From the NCBI GenBank assembly GCA_037349105.1, contig JAYJMM010000099.1, forward strand, positions 744,001 to 808,000: a stretch of DNA of 64,000 bases, read 5' to 3'. A model generated the notes under the pieces. The model was given only the letters and a program-made list of their open reading frames with translations. It was not told where the DNA came from and did not search any database. The DNA comes from Limnomonas spitsbergensis (taxonomy: Eukaryota; Chlorophyta; Chlorophyceae; Chlamydomonadales). This document shows positions 44,101 through 50,585 of this stretch, piece by piece (position 1 is the stretch's first letter; each line of letters opens with the position of its first letter). Position numbers and translations under genes: made by a program.

Positions 44101-46327
44101 GGGCTCTCGACCCTGGAGATGAGCATAGCCACTAGGCACCCCTGCCAGCAGCAAAATCGAAACCTGAACCTATCCCCAAGCTATGACATGGCCAGGACTC
44201 TTCCAAGGCATGCCCGTTTGACGTGACGCTCACGTTTGCGCATTGACAACTGTAATCTAACTCTGTATTGGCGGTGATGGACCAAAATCAGGAAGAAAAC
44301 CAAACCCCAGGCCATTATGTGACCTTGGGGGTGTTGCATTCCCCTCTCCCTGTGTGGTGATGCACCCCCCTTTCCCTGTGTGGTGATGCACCCCCCTCTC
44401 CCTGCGTGGTGATGCACCCCCCTCTCCCTGTGTGGTGATGCATTCCCCTCTCCCTGTGTGGTGATGCACCCCCCTTTCCCTGTGTGGTGATGCACCCCCC
44501 TCTCCCTGCGTGGTGATGCACCCCCCTCTCCCTGTGTGGTGATGCACCCCCCTCTCCCTGTGTAGTGATGCACCCCCCTCTCCCTGCGTGGTGATGCACC
44601 CCCCCTCCCTGCGTGGTGATGCACCTCCCTCTCCCTGCGTGGTGATGCACCCCCCTCTCCCTGCGTGGTGATGCACCCCCCCCTCCCTGTGTGGTGATGC
44701 ACCCCCCTCTCCCTGTGTGGTGATGCACCCCCCTCTCCCTGTGTGGTGATGCACCCCCCTCTACCTGTGTGGTGATGCATCCCCCTCTCCCTGCGTGGTG
44801 ATGCTCCTCCCTCTCCGTGTGGGGTGATGCACCCCCCCTCCCTGTGTGGTGATGCACCCCCCTCTCCCTGTGTGGTGATGCACCCCCCTCTCCCTGTGTG
44901 TCGCAGATCTATTAAGAGCATGGGGTCCATGGAGGGAATCATCATTGGATCCACCCAAGCAGAGATTGAGGAGAGTGACGTTGGCGTGGATCTGCTGGGC
45001 ATGCCGCTGGAGAAGGTCCTGGAAGCCAACAGGTAAAAGCTCCGGAACCTGGTCGTCCACACAGTGCATTTGTAAATCGTAATTGCTCGTACCTGTCGTT
45101 TGTTTTGGAGGGTTGCGGTGGGATTTTATTTGAAGGGAAGCGCAGCCCATCGCCTGCCTCGGGAAGCTGCTGAGAAGCTGATGTGGCTGATTGTGTTGAT
45201 GTTGGAAGCTAATGAAAAGGTGCTATGTGTCGGATTGAGCTGTTGCTGGTAGCTGATGAAAAGATGATGTGGATGATTGATCTGAGGTTGGAAGCTGCTG
45301 AGAAGGTGCTGTATCCTCGATCTTTGGAAGATCCTGAGGTGGTGCTCTGGAAAGCCAGGTTTTAGCTGCAGCATAGATGAGAAGCTCCGAAATCAAATAG
45401 TGTTGCAAGTGTGACCTGGTGTGACCAATTTTGAGTAATTTGCGCTGAACCCTGAAGGCATGGGTCCTAAAACCTGATCCCAATCGTGGCAGGGAAACTA
45501 TAAGCTTGCTAACCCTTTTGACTCGTGTTGCATCACACACACTTCAACCTCAGCCATGGGGACAGGTCTGCTGACCAAAGGAGAGGCGGCTGAAGCACGC
45601 TCTTTGGCTTTGTTAAATTAAACGCTGGATTTGGGTTTGGCCCTGGCCCCGGAGAAGTGTGTTGATGTGTCCCTGTTTGCTTCCTCAGCGGGGACGGGAC
45701 CTCTGGTGTTTATTTTCTCGTGAGACTCAGCTACATGTCAGCCACACTCTGGACGCTGGCCGAGGCCCTATTTGTGGCCAGCCTTGCTGCTTTGGCTACC
45801 AGTTGCAGGCCGGTCCACCTTTGGTCTCCATGGGGCCTCTGGCGGCCGCTGGGCGGCCTGCCGAAGTTGGACGGATGGCCGAAAAAATAAGCACTGCCTC
45901 TGGCCTGCAGTGGATGATCCGGACAGGCCCTAGACCTTATATTCTAGCTGGACGGGAAGTATTACTGACCGTTTTCGCGTTGAGGGCAAAGCGCCTCTAG
46001 CCGGCATGGTATGGTATGAAGCGGTATGGCCCTAGAATATAAATGCTGGCCAGGCGGGTTCATCCAGCTGACCCTGAATTGACGTCTCTCTTTTCGATTC
46101 CGCAACCAATGCGGGGCCTCTAGCCGGCAGATCATGAACTGATTTAGCCCTAGAGCCTGACGACCAGGGGAGAGGGGAGATATTTGTCTGGCCTTGTATT
46201 GACGTGTCCCCCGTTTTGTTTCTGTAGCGAGGGTGAAGCCTCTGGCCGTCAGAGTGAGGATCAACCTGGGCAGGACGTTGCGGAAGAGCCCAGGCGATCG
46301 GCAGCCCGAGGCATGAGCATCGGCTAG
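23977..46327 (+). CDS. Receptor-like protein kinase: CHASE-like sensor, one TM helix, TKL kinase
   Basis: Exons with mutually compatible phases: 23977-24065, 24666-24802, 26754-26869, 27399-27543, 28529-28599, 29167-29248, 29667-29825, 31265-31403, 32419-32581, 33372-33425, 33780-33922, 34165-34266, 35169-35242, 36648-36753, 37188-37279, 38222-38317, 38881-39028, 40127-40183, 40434-40509, 40681-40732, 42152-42308, 42796-42887, 44907-45032, 46228-46327 (TAG stop). The product is about 858 residues from the ATG at 23977. Residues 1-267 are a CHASE-like ectodomain, about 298-317 a membrane helix, then a coiled coil, and about 410-720 a Ser/Thr/Tyr kinase of TKL type (GVGSFGKVYRG, VAVKT, HMDLKSQN, ADFGLS, THMAPE, RPTF). 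A short acidic tail follows. The role is presumably to sense an external ligand and phosphorylate intracellular targets; the ligand is unknown. The first placed exon starts at a CACAG acceptor (23966), so an upstream exon with a signal or first TM segment is probably missing. Exon 7 carries a one-base apparent deletion at 29787/29788. Two acceptors end in AAG (27398, 42151). Exon 10 and the start are the least certain parts. Confidence 0.8.
24905..25320. repeat. 48-bp intronic minisatellite
   Basis: About seven imperfect copies. Three near-identical ones contain GTGGATTTTGAATTTCGGAC and CGCCTCTTGATTCCTGTGAC (25033, 25081, 25127). It lies in the long intron between exons 2 and 3 of the kinase gene. 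Confidence 0.85.
25421..25724 (+). repeat. Two decayed copies of the 3' part of kinase-gene exon 2
   Basis: Segments 25421-25482 and 25660-25724 resemble the end of exon 2 (24740-24802). They keep words such as GTGCAGCTGGTCCC and GAGCCTCGTACCCATA, but the frames are broken. They lie in the intron after exon 2 and are not expected to code. Confidence 0.65.
26129..26173. repeat. (TA)n microsatellite
   Basis: About 22 perfect TA dinucleotides in the intron before kinase-gene exon 3. Confidence 0.98.
26290..26790 (+). repeat. Acceptor-junction repeats before kinase-gene exon 3
   Basis: Four decayed copies of the intron end plus exon start, roughly 100 bp apart. They are recognised by GCGGTCTTGCTGGACCTGCT at 26332, ACGATCTCGCTGGATTCGCT near 26471, GGGCTCTCTGGATCTGCTTA near 26563 and GCGGTCTCTCTGGACCTGCT near 26653. 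The functional copy is GTGGTCTCGCTGGATCTGCT at 26764-26783. Several copies keep a usable AG. Confidence 0.8.
26890..27140. repeat. Dispersed 'TTCAGCTACA' repeat, decayed copy
   Basis: Alternating TTACAATTCAG, ACTTCAGCTACAA and CAGCTATAATTCAG words lead into a GC-rich block ending near GGTGGCTGCTGGCAG. The same two-part organisation recurs in many introns of this window. Confidence 0.6.
27594..27690 (+). repeat. Copy of the donor junction of kinase-gene exon 4
   Basis: The exon end at about 27474-27560 (CTGACAGGTCCCCCCACATG through ACAGTGAGTCAGCAG) is repeated at 27603-27682 with the GTGAGTCAGCAG donor intact. The exon part of the copy has a shifted frame. Confidence 0.85.
28076..28299. mobile_element. 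Short inverted-repeat element (MITE-like)
   Basis: It begins GGGCCTGTCACTTACAGGTC and ends with the inverse complement of GGGCCTGTCACTTTCGGGGT. The match extends about 31 bp (through GGACGAGTCC / GGATGAGTCC) with a few mismatches. Total length is about 224 bp and there is no coding capacity. I see no clear target-site duplication. It lies in the intron between exons 4 and 5 of the kinase gene. Confidence 0.6.
28600..28685 (+). repeat. Copy of the donor junction of kinase-gene exon 5
   Basis: GGTCCAAGGTAGGGATCTGG at the exon 5 end (28592) is echoed by GATCCAAGGTACAGATCTAT at about 28650, each followed by ATCTGGAGGGCC. The copy keeps a GT donor. Confidence 0.7.
29340..29430 (+). repeat. Copies of the donor junction of kinase-gene exon 6
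   Basis: The exon end AGCCAATACGGTGAGAGAGG (29239-29258) is echoed by AGGCAGTACGGTGAGGGCTG near 29371 and GAGGCGGTACGGTCGAGG near 29406. A GGCAGTACTGCC echo follows. Confidence 0.6.
29500..29950 (+). repeat. Copies of parts of kinase-gene exon 7
   Basis: CCCCATTGCCGGATGCAGGG near 29521 echoes the middle of exon 7 (TTCCGATTGCCGGGTGTGGT, 29710). The exon end (29762-29825) is repeated at 29877-29942, where ATCTACAATGGTACAATCAC is in an open frame. The exonic copy at 29777-29796 lacks one base of that stretch, which is how the apparent frameshift in exon 7 was found. Confidence 0.7.
30085..30245. repeat. Dispersed 'TTCAGCTACA' repeat copy
   Basis: The word TACAATACAGCTATATTACA is followed by a GC-rich block (CCTGCTGCTTGGGCTGCCTG and GGTGGCTGCCCGGCAGCCTG). 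Same family as the copies at 32655 and 45715. Confidence 0.6.
30598..31275 (+). repeat. Eight-copy acceptor-junction array before kinase-gene exon 8
   Basis: Unit of about 93-97 bp: a C-rich pyrimidine tract, CCGCAG, then the exon start GGATCCGGTCAAGGTGGACA (running on into TCTTTGCC), then ATAACATGCAAATATCTGAC. Exon-start copies lie near 30613, 30706, 30797, 30894, 30988, 31084, 31174 and 31265; only the last continues into the full exon. Seven of the eight keep a canonical acceptor, so decoy 3' splice sites outnumber the real one. The unit is close to 95 bp with no fixed multiple of three. Confidence 0.93.
31487..32175 (+). repeat. 98-bp tandem array copying the membrane-helix exon end and its donor
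   Basis: After one diverged copy (31499-31570) come five to six near-identical 98-bp units. Each contains CCGCTCATGACTGTGGTGGT, CATTGCCTCCCTTATTTCCA and TTTGTGGTATGTGGGGGGAG, so each holds the exon 8 3' half plus a GTATGTGG donor. Every unit could still encode a short hydrophobic helix and offers a 5' splice site. Confidence 0.93.
32180..32440 (+). repeat. Three-copy acceptor-junction repeat before kinase-gene exon 9
   Basis: Copies start at 32216, 32318 and 32419 (spacing 102 and 101 bp). Each is TTGAATTCAAATT, then CACAG/CGCAG, then ATCATGCTGGTCATGGCATC. Only the third leads into the full coiled-coil exon. Confidence 0.9.
32655..32815. repeat. Dispersed 'TTCAGCTACA' repeat copy
   Basis: CACTCAGCTACATGCCAGCT leads into GTGGCCAGCCATGCTGGTTT and GCCGGTCCAGGGCTGGTCCC. 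It is closely similar to 45725-45880, which marks the two as one repeat family. Confidence 0.7.
33420..33640 (+). repeat. Donor-junction repeats after kinase-gene exon 10
   Basis: The donor region GGGTAAGGGATCTGCTTAGG (33424) is echoed by GGGCAAAATATCTGCTTAGG near 33485 and twice more as GAGGAATCTGC(G/TTAG) near 33545 and 33600. The later copies have lost the GT. Confidence 0.65.
34255..34475 (+). repeat. Donor-junction repeats after kinase-gene exon 12
   Basis: The exon end CCAAACATTGTTCAGGTAAA (34251) recurs as CCAAACATTGTCCAGGTAAG at about 34318 and as the weaker CCCAACGTCCAAGTAAACAG at 34391. Each is followed by GCAGCAAG/TATAATCAA and telomere-like CCCTGAA filler. Confidence 0.75.
34290..34990. 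repeat. Degenerate CCCTAAA/CCCTGAA intron filler
   Basis: The intron between exons 12 and 13 is largely irregular AACCCTGAA, AACCCTAAA and AACCTTGAA words. They resemble plant/algal telomere repeats but are never in a perfect long run. The same filler appears near 28700, 35700-35930, 38630-38860, 41270-41450 and 55920-56170. Confidence 0.7.
35061..35087. repeat. (CA)n microsatellite
   Basis: Thirteen CA dinucleotides in the pyrimidine-rich intron end before kinase-gene exon 13. Confidence 0.97.
35222..35660 (+). repeat. 33-bp donor-junction array at kinase-gene exon 13 (about 13 copies)
   Basis: The last codons of exon 13 plus its donor (CTAGGATCCCTGGCACAGTG, then AGTCCCCTGAACC) are repeated about 13 times head to tail. 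Each copy contains CACAGTGAGT, an intact 5' splice site. Because 33 is a multiple of three, the array is open in two frames and on both strands. Use of a downstream donor would extend the protein by multiples of 11 residues. Confidence 0.95.
36040..36650 (+). repeat. Acceptor-junction repeats before kinase-gene exon 14
   Basis: About seven copies of a 75-100-bp unit: a C-rich pyrimidine tract, then GATGTTCCAGAATGTCC, then AACCATTGTTTCCTCCCTG and GTCTGACTGAC. Junction copies lie near 36116, 36217, 36291, 36376, 36467, 36551 and 36639. The last is the true acceptor (CCAG/AATGTCCCACG at 36647/36648). Confidence 0.9.
36745..36905 (+). repeat. Donor-junction repeats after kinase-gene exon 14
   Basis: The exon end and donor (CTTCTCTTATGAGGTGAGGG) is followed by at least four variants of ATCTCTTAATGAGGTGAGGG at 30-35-bp spacing. 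Most keep a GAGGTGAGGG donor. Confidence 0.85.
37010..37200 (+). repeat. Acceptor-junction repeats before kinase-gene exon 15
   Basis: Three copies of TTTGCAG/TCTGCAG followed by GTGCGTCTGGTCCTGGTGTT or its variants, at 37015, 37131 and 37181. The first copy even keeps TTCTGCAACGTAAG, a mini-exon with its own donor. The third is the functional exon. Confidence 0.88.
37482..38094. repeat. (ACTGA)n pentanucleotide microsatellite, about 122 copies
   Basis: 613 bp of essentially perfect ACTGA repeats in the intron between the kinase hinge exon and the catalytic-loop exon. Reading frames through it on the minus strand (repeating SSVQF) are artefacts. The purity suggests recent expansion. Confidence 0.99.
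38305..38500 (+). repeat. Donor-junction repeats after the catalytic-loop exon
   Basis: AATGTCATGTGAGGGTCTAG at the exon 16 end (38310) recurs near 38356, 38400 (AGCATGTCAGGG) and 38444. Each is followed by GACAGGGGTT(A/C)AG and a CCTTAAT spacer. Confidence 0.88.
38690..38900 (+). repeat. Acceptor-junction copy before kinase-gene exon 17
   Basis: CCCTCCCTTTTGGCAGTCTGACAAGGATGC at 38699, followed by ACTCTCAAGG, parallels the true intron end and exon start (TTTCAGGCTGACTAAGACGC, then ACTCTCAAGG, at 38875-38904). About 180 bp of CCCTGAACC filler separates them. Confidence 0.8.
39015..39220 (+). repeat. Donor-junction copy after kinase-gene exon 17
   Basis: The exon end GCGCCCGAGGTGCGCCAGAT, then TTGAATTCAAATT, is repeated as GCTCCCGAGGTGCGTCATAT, then TTGAATTTGAG, about 125 bp downstream. 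Both keep CCGAGGTGCG. Confidence 0.75.
40205..40450 (+). repeat. Acceptor-junction copies before kinase-gene exon 19
   Basis: GTTGAACTGCTGACTAGACG (40215) and GTGTGAACTGCTGACTGGAC (40269) copy the exon start ATGTGTGAACTGCTGACTGG (40434). A weaker third copy is at about 40336. Confidence 0.75.
40495..40572 (+). repeat. Donor-junction repeats after kinase-gene exon 19
   Basis: CTCTTTGGTAAGCAGTCTTT gives way to a second GGTAAGCAGTC and then to GGGAAGCATCTGT twice. Period 13-15 bp; two copies keep a GTAAGC donor. Confidence 0.85.
40720..41180 (+). repeat. Donor-junction copies after kinase-gene exon 20, with dispersed repeats
   Basis: GAATGTGGAGAGCAGGTGAG (40718) recurs as GGATGTGGAGAGCGGGTGAG (40808), and more distantly near 41035 (GAGTGTGGAGGTCAGGTAAG) and 41175 (GCATGTGGACGTGAGGCA). 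Between the copies are TCAGCTACAAATCAGCTACA tracts of the dispersed family. Confidence 0.75.
41400..42115. repeat. 17-20-bp minisatellite ending at the acceptor of exon 21
   Basis: Some 40 units of ACCCTGAACCCCCTAGT or ACCCTGAGCCCCCTAGC, with CTACTAGT insert variants. The array ends about 36 bp before the CGAAG acceptor of kinase-gene exon 21. Confidence 0.95.
42270..42640 (+). repeat. Donor-junction repeats after kinase-gene exon 21
   Basis: The exon end GGCCTGCCTTTCCTCGCAGA plus donor GGTATGGGATGCGAAA (42288) recurs at about 42354 (GCCTGCCTTCACTCGCAGAG, then GTATGGAACGAAA), and more weakly near 42429, 42500 and 42568. Unit about 70 bp. The second copy has both a potential acceptor (CGCAG) and donor. 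Confidence 0.85.
42990..43600. repeat. Imperfect long repeats in the intron after exon 22
   Basis: Three loosely similar blocks each begin near CAGCCGCTCCGGCACC / CAGCGGCTCCGGAGTC / CAGCCGCTCAGGAGTT (43000, 43257, 43520) and include ACGCACCTC / GAGCACCTC words. No coding frame persists. Confidence 0.55.
43580..44095. repeat. 26-bp intronic minisatellite
   Basis: About 20 units of GGGTGGGCTAGGTGTGATGA followed by GGGGAA, in the intron before kinase-gene exon 23. Confidence 0.95.
44340..44907 (+). repeat. 26-bp array supplying the acceptor of kinase-gene exon 23 (about 21 copies)
   Basis: Units of CCCCCCTCTCCCTGTGTGGT followed by GATGCA run right up to the exon. The last unit reads CTCTCCCTGTGTGTCGCAG, so the final copy itself has become the pyrimidine tract and AG of the 3' splice site at 44906/44907. 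Confidence 0.93.
45650..46250 (+). repeat. Acceptor-junction copies before the last kinase-gene exon
   Basis: TTGATGTGTCCCTGTTTGCT, then TCCTCAGCGGGGACGGGACC (45662), and TTGACGTCTCTCTTTTCGAT, then TCCGCAA...GGGGCCTCTAGCC (46078), parallel the functional junction TTGACGTGTCCCCCGTTTTG, then TTTCTGTAGCGAGGGTGAAG (46199). The first copy retains a good acceptor. Confidence 0.75.
45715..45890. repeat. Dispersed 'TTCAGCTACA' repeat copy
   Basis: GACTCAGCTACATGTCAGCC leads to GTGGCCAGCCTTGCTGCTTT, GCAGGCCGGTCCACCTTTGG and GGGCGGCCTGCCGAAG. Highly similar to 32665-32805. Confidence 0.75.
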
Positions 46328-46375
46328 CGCCCGGGGTTTGAGGGTTTGAAGTTTAGTGCTTAATGGATTTGTGTG

Positions 46376-46675
46376 GAAGTGTGGAACTCGAGACTGTGAA
46401 TGAGGCAGAGAGGGCCGGTCACGGCTCATAGAATGGATCTGCATGGCGAGAGAAAGAGAAGTCCCCCAACAAGCCATTCCAGGTCTTTGGTGATCCAGAT
46501 CTTGGTAGATCCAAATATTGAGTGTGGAAGTGTGGAAACCGGGCAGTGGATGAGGCAGAGAGGGTTGTTGACGGCTCGTCCAGGAATGGATATGCATAGC
46601 GAGAGAGAGAAAGAAAGAGCTGCCCATCAAGCCATTCAAGATCTTTGATGATCCAGATCTTGATAGGTCCAGATA
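46376..46675. repeat. About 155-bp direct duplication downstream of the kinase gene
   Basis: Two copies (46376-46520 and 46530-46675) share GTGTGGAAGTGTGGAA, GAATGAGGCAGAGAGGG, GAGAGAAAGAGA, AGCCATTC and GATGATCCAGATCTTG words. The segment lies 3' of the stop codon and may be 3' UTR or intergenic. Confidence 0.75.
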
Positions 46676-46839
46676 TGGTGCGAGTATCTGTCCAGCACTG
46701 CACCCGGTGACACCTCTGGCCCTGCAAATGTCGAGAATTGATGAGGGGCGTCAAGTTTGACTGTGGCTGTGCTCCTCTGCCCCGGGGGGGAGGGTTGTGG
46801 GAGTGGAAGGAGGGGGGGGTGCATTGTGCAATGCATGAC

Positions 46840-47105
46840 GTGAACTTGTTGTCGATTGTCTATTGTTGATGAATGGCACCGCGAGGATTATGGGAGTGGG
46901 AGGAGGGGTATTGTGCAATGTGCAATGTACAACGTGAACTTCGTCATTGATCGTTGATGAGTTGTCGATTGTCTGTTGTTGATGAATTGCACCACGAGCA
47001 TTTGAGCTGTCCTATTGTTTGACGTGAAATCAGTTGTTGATCGTTGATAAGTTGCACCGCGCGGATTCGAGGTTTCCGTGTTTCCTGCCAGGGCTTTTGT
47101 TGAAG
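46840..47105. repeat. Imperfect repeats, intergenic
   Basis: GTCGATTGTCTATTGTTGAT, GAATTGCACCGCGAGGATT and CGTGAACTTCGTC words recur three to four times at irregular spacing. I see no gene in 46328-47250. Confidence 0.65.
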
Positions 47106-47249
47106 CCCCAGAAATAGTTGAGCAGTATGAATGGTATGACCGGTACATCACTATCGATTGTGTATGCTAATACATGTGCCTTGCTCAGCATGTGGCAAGT
47201 GTTTGCTCGGACCTGTGCCGTGTTTGGATTGTTGCTGACATCAGTTCAG

Positions 47250-47715
47250 GCCTGTGTCTAGGTCGGACTGTGGCATGTGTGTGTGCTTAAACATGTGCCT
47301 GGCTCAGCACGTCGCACGAGTGTGCTTGGATGGTTGCCAATGTGTGCTCAGGCTTGTGCCTTCTTCCGCATGTGGCATGCCTGTGCCTTCTTCCGCATGT
47401 GGCATCCCTGTGCCTTCTTCCGCATGTGCGCAGGCCTGTGCCTTCTTCCGCATGTGGCATGCCTGTGCGCAGGCCTGTGCCTTCTTCCGCATGTGGCATG
47501 CCTGTGCCTTCTGCCGCATGTGGCATCCCTGTGCGCAGGCCTGTGCCTTCTTCCGCATGTGCGCAGGCCTGTGCCTTCTTCCGCATGTGCGCAGGCCTGT
47601 GCGCAGGCCTGTGCCTTGGTCGGATTAGACGTACGTGTGCTGACACATTTGTCTTGTCCAGCGTGCAGCATACGTGCTTCCGCATGTGGCATGCGTATGC
47701 CCAGGCTTGTGCCTT
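47250..47715. repeat. Intergenic 27-bp minisatellite
   Basis: Units combine CCTGTGCCTTCTTCCGCATG with TGGCATG or TGCGCAGG, about 12 copies, with decayed forms on both sides. Cysteine-rich frames across it on both strands are repeat artefacts. Confidence 0.9.
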
Positions 47716-47885
47716 GTTTGGTATATTAGTTGATAACATGCGGCTGGCAACCGGAGTCTCTGCTGGATCATGCCCTCTGACCTAGGGTTTCTGATGTATA
47801 CCCTTTCCTGGTGGTCATATAATATAGCATGCGCCAGCGTGGCGTAGACTAGAATTATTTTCCTCTGGATGTTTTTTTTCCCCAG

Positions 47886-47924
47886 CTGTTTTATGAATTA
47901 TGCGCCGCCGCCGCTGCCGCGGAA
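47886..47924 (+). other. Possible orphan exon
   Basis: A strong pyrimidine tract (GTTTTTTTTCCCCAG) precedes CTGTTTTATGAATTATGCGC, a GCC-rich run and GCGGAAGTAAGG. This looks like a 39-40-bp exon between acceptor and donor. Nothing nearby joins to it, and the rest of 47730-49110 shows no gene. Confidence 0.2.
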
Positions 47925-49117
47925 GTAAGGCTGTCTAGACTTTTACATTGTGGTTTGTGGGGTTGTCAAATCCGGCAGAGCGCCTGTGAGGTGCGTTGCA
48001 TTTAACGACCTCTGCTTTAATGGCATCCGGGTTGAGGTCCATATCCTCTTTTCCTGGCATGTGCTCGGAATGCATTCCCTTTGTATTCTCCCTGTTGATG
48101 ATATACCGGTGAGGTGTCCATATCATAGCTTCTAATTGTATGGGCCCTTCTCGACTTCGTAATTTTTTTCTATTGGATGTGAGCGTGGATGTTTATTTGT
48201 GACCTGCCATGAGCTTTACCTAGCGCATGTTGCGGATTTTAAATGTAGCGATTATGTTGCTGGTGGGGTTACAGCACATATATGACCTGTCCATTGGGCC
48301 GTTGCCAGCTGATTTAGATCGCAGCACATCATGCCAGGGCATATATGAGCCTCCCCCAGTTGGAATACCCATAAGAGGTACTGGTGAATGAGTGCCTCAT
48401 TTGCCATCATGGCACCAGACTGGTGGATGCCGATGGGGCTAGGCTTTTTGTAGCAAGACTCAGATGTGTGACGTCGTTGATTTTGTATGCATACTGTTAA
48501 GTGTGGAATTTTTTCATACACCGTGCAGTTGGTCTACTGGCCGTGACAAGTCCTCTGCATTGTGCGTCCCTGCGTTGCGGTACAGAACATTATTTACAGG
48601 CGTTGCTGTAAGTTGCGTTGCTATGGTTGGTCACCCAATTGGCAAAAATGTAATGCCAAGAGTATGTCAAAGCCTTTTTGAGGAAGGTCTATAGGTGTCA
48701 TGTCCTCGGTTATGTCTTTGACTTGACACATTAACAGCCTATAGCGTGACAACTGACAAATTATCTTCACGAAACCAGGGGATACGAGCAGCGGAAGAGC
48801 TGGGGATCAATAGCGTACCGGTATGACCTGAAAATGCTGACAGCGGAGTAACCTGGAGTATCGTCATGACGTTTGAATGCACAGTACGTTATGGTGCGTT
48901 GGTCATATTTTACTGATGTTAAGGTATGACCTGGGGATGGGGCCTAGGTATAACCTGGGGATGTGAACCCTGATGAAGCAGGGCTTTTACCTAATTCCAA
49001 CATGGCAAGAATGCTGGCGCTGGTAGTGCCATTGACTATGTCATACGGTATCAATCCCGACCCATCATTCTGATATGACAGGGGGCATCAAGCCTGGATG
49101 CGATGTGCAGGTCAAAA

Positions 49118-50585
49118 ACGTTACACCTCTGGGCCCGCTCAAAGCCCGGCCGCGTGGGCGCCCAACTGTTCAGAAGGGAGAAAAGAAGGAACTAAAAGGA
49201 GGAGGGGGGGGAAGGAACAAAAGGTGATGTGCAGGTATCTCGATGTGCCAGTACCCCTACACGTGCTTATGGGGTTAGGTTTGACCATTTTCCTATTTAC
49301 CTCACTGTTAGCCGGCTCTCCTTGGAGCCAACCGTGTTCACCAGGAGGGAAAAAGGACCCCTGCGGGGAAACGATGTGATTGCGAAGCAGGCTCGTTACG
49401 TAGGGTTCAGATAGAAACCGGATAATAGGGACCTTAACGTTACAAATTTATGTATGTCTGCCACGGTGGCAGAACATTAGGAACCATGTATTTCTGATTA
49501 TGTGCATAAAGTATCCCAAAACTTAAGCCGGGCTATTGAGAGTGCCCTTATGGATGTACATACAACGCAAGGTTAAGTCGCTTGCTATCCCAAGTTATCA
49601 AACAGGATAGGCCTTGTAATACTTGGCTAATAACGTTACAACTCTGGGCCATGCTGAAATGAAGCTCGGCCACTTCGGCAAACAAAAAGACAGCTAGGAA
49701 AGTCAAGAGTGAAGGCACAAAAGGGAAGAAAGGATAGCAAGTTCACCCACCATACAAGAAGAACACAAAGGTCGGGCAAGCTGTATCCCCTGCCCATGAA
49801 GAGAATAGCCCTCAAAAAGCTCAACTACAAGTTGCACAAAACCCGGGACTGTGCTGTGGGCATTGTTGAGGGTTAGTCTCTAGTGGATTCTGAGGCGCCG
49901 GTGTCGTTTGCCTTTCCGGCCTTCCCCTTGGTCCTTATTTTTGCCCCCTTTTTTAGTTTCTTCTCTTCTCCCTTCTGATCAGTGGGGCGCCCTCGCGGCC
50001 AAGCAGGGGTGGGATACGCTTGCTTTTGTGGACTTTCTTTTTTTGGAGGCTTTGTTGAGGGCTAGTCTCTAGTGGAACACAGGTGTCGGACTTGGTCTTC
50101 TTTGCCTTCCCGGCCTTGCCTTTCGTTCCTTTCCCCCCCTCTTCCTTTTAGTTTCTTCTTTTCTTCCTTCTGCACAGTTGAGCGCCCACGCAGCCGAGCT
50201 TTGAGCGGGCCCAGAGGTGTCACATTGTTGACAAAACCCGGGAGAAGCTTAACGAGAGAGGTTGGACAGGCCCCCCGGAGGGCGCCAAAGACTTTCAACA
50301 GGTGTGCGGGGGCAGGCTTGGATGGGAGGCTCTGACATTTGTCGAGGACGTTGTACGCTTTGTTGAGGCCAAGATTTGTTGCCTTTCTTTGCCTTCTTGG
50401 GGAATAGGCTTGATAGGGGCAAAGATACTTCGGGCTGCCTTTTCCTCTTGAAGGGGGTATTTCTTTCTCCTTTGTGTTCATCTACTTGTTTCCCTGTTAC
50501 CTTAAGTTTCTTTTCTTCCAACAGGACAGTTGGGCGCCCACGCGGCCGAGCCTTTTTTGAGCAGGGCCCAGAGGTGTAATGTCAC
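49118..50585. mobile_element. Inverted-repeat element of unknown family
   Basis: 49118-49205 (CGTTACACCTCTGGGCCCGC, TCAAAGCCCGGCCGCGTGGG, CGCCCAACTGTTCAGAAGGG, AAAAGAAGGAACTAAAAGGA) has its inverse complement at 50145-50228. Another inverse copy is at 50500-50583, and degenerate copies lie near 49632 (direct) and 49950-50010 (inverse). The inverted repeats are about 85 bp and bound a 1.1-1.5-kb region. Read outward-in, each encodes a similar basic peptide (NVTPLGPLKAR, then RGRPTVQK), which includes an AT-hook-like RGRP. I recognise no transposase in the interior. Confidence 0.5.

Noticed and set aside
44181..45062. Histidine/glycine-rich minus-strand frames (up to 293 codons)
   Set aside because: They are products of the 26-bp repeat read in three frames, and the functional plus-strand exon 23 lies inside.
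47254..47785. Cysteine-rich proteins of about 150 residues on both strands
   Set aside because: They are repeat artefacts of the 27-bp minisatellite. All three frames and both strands are open.
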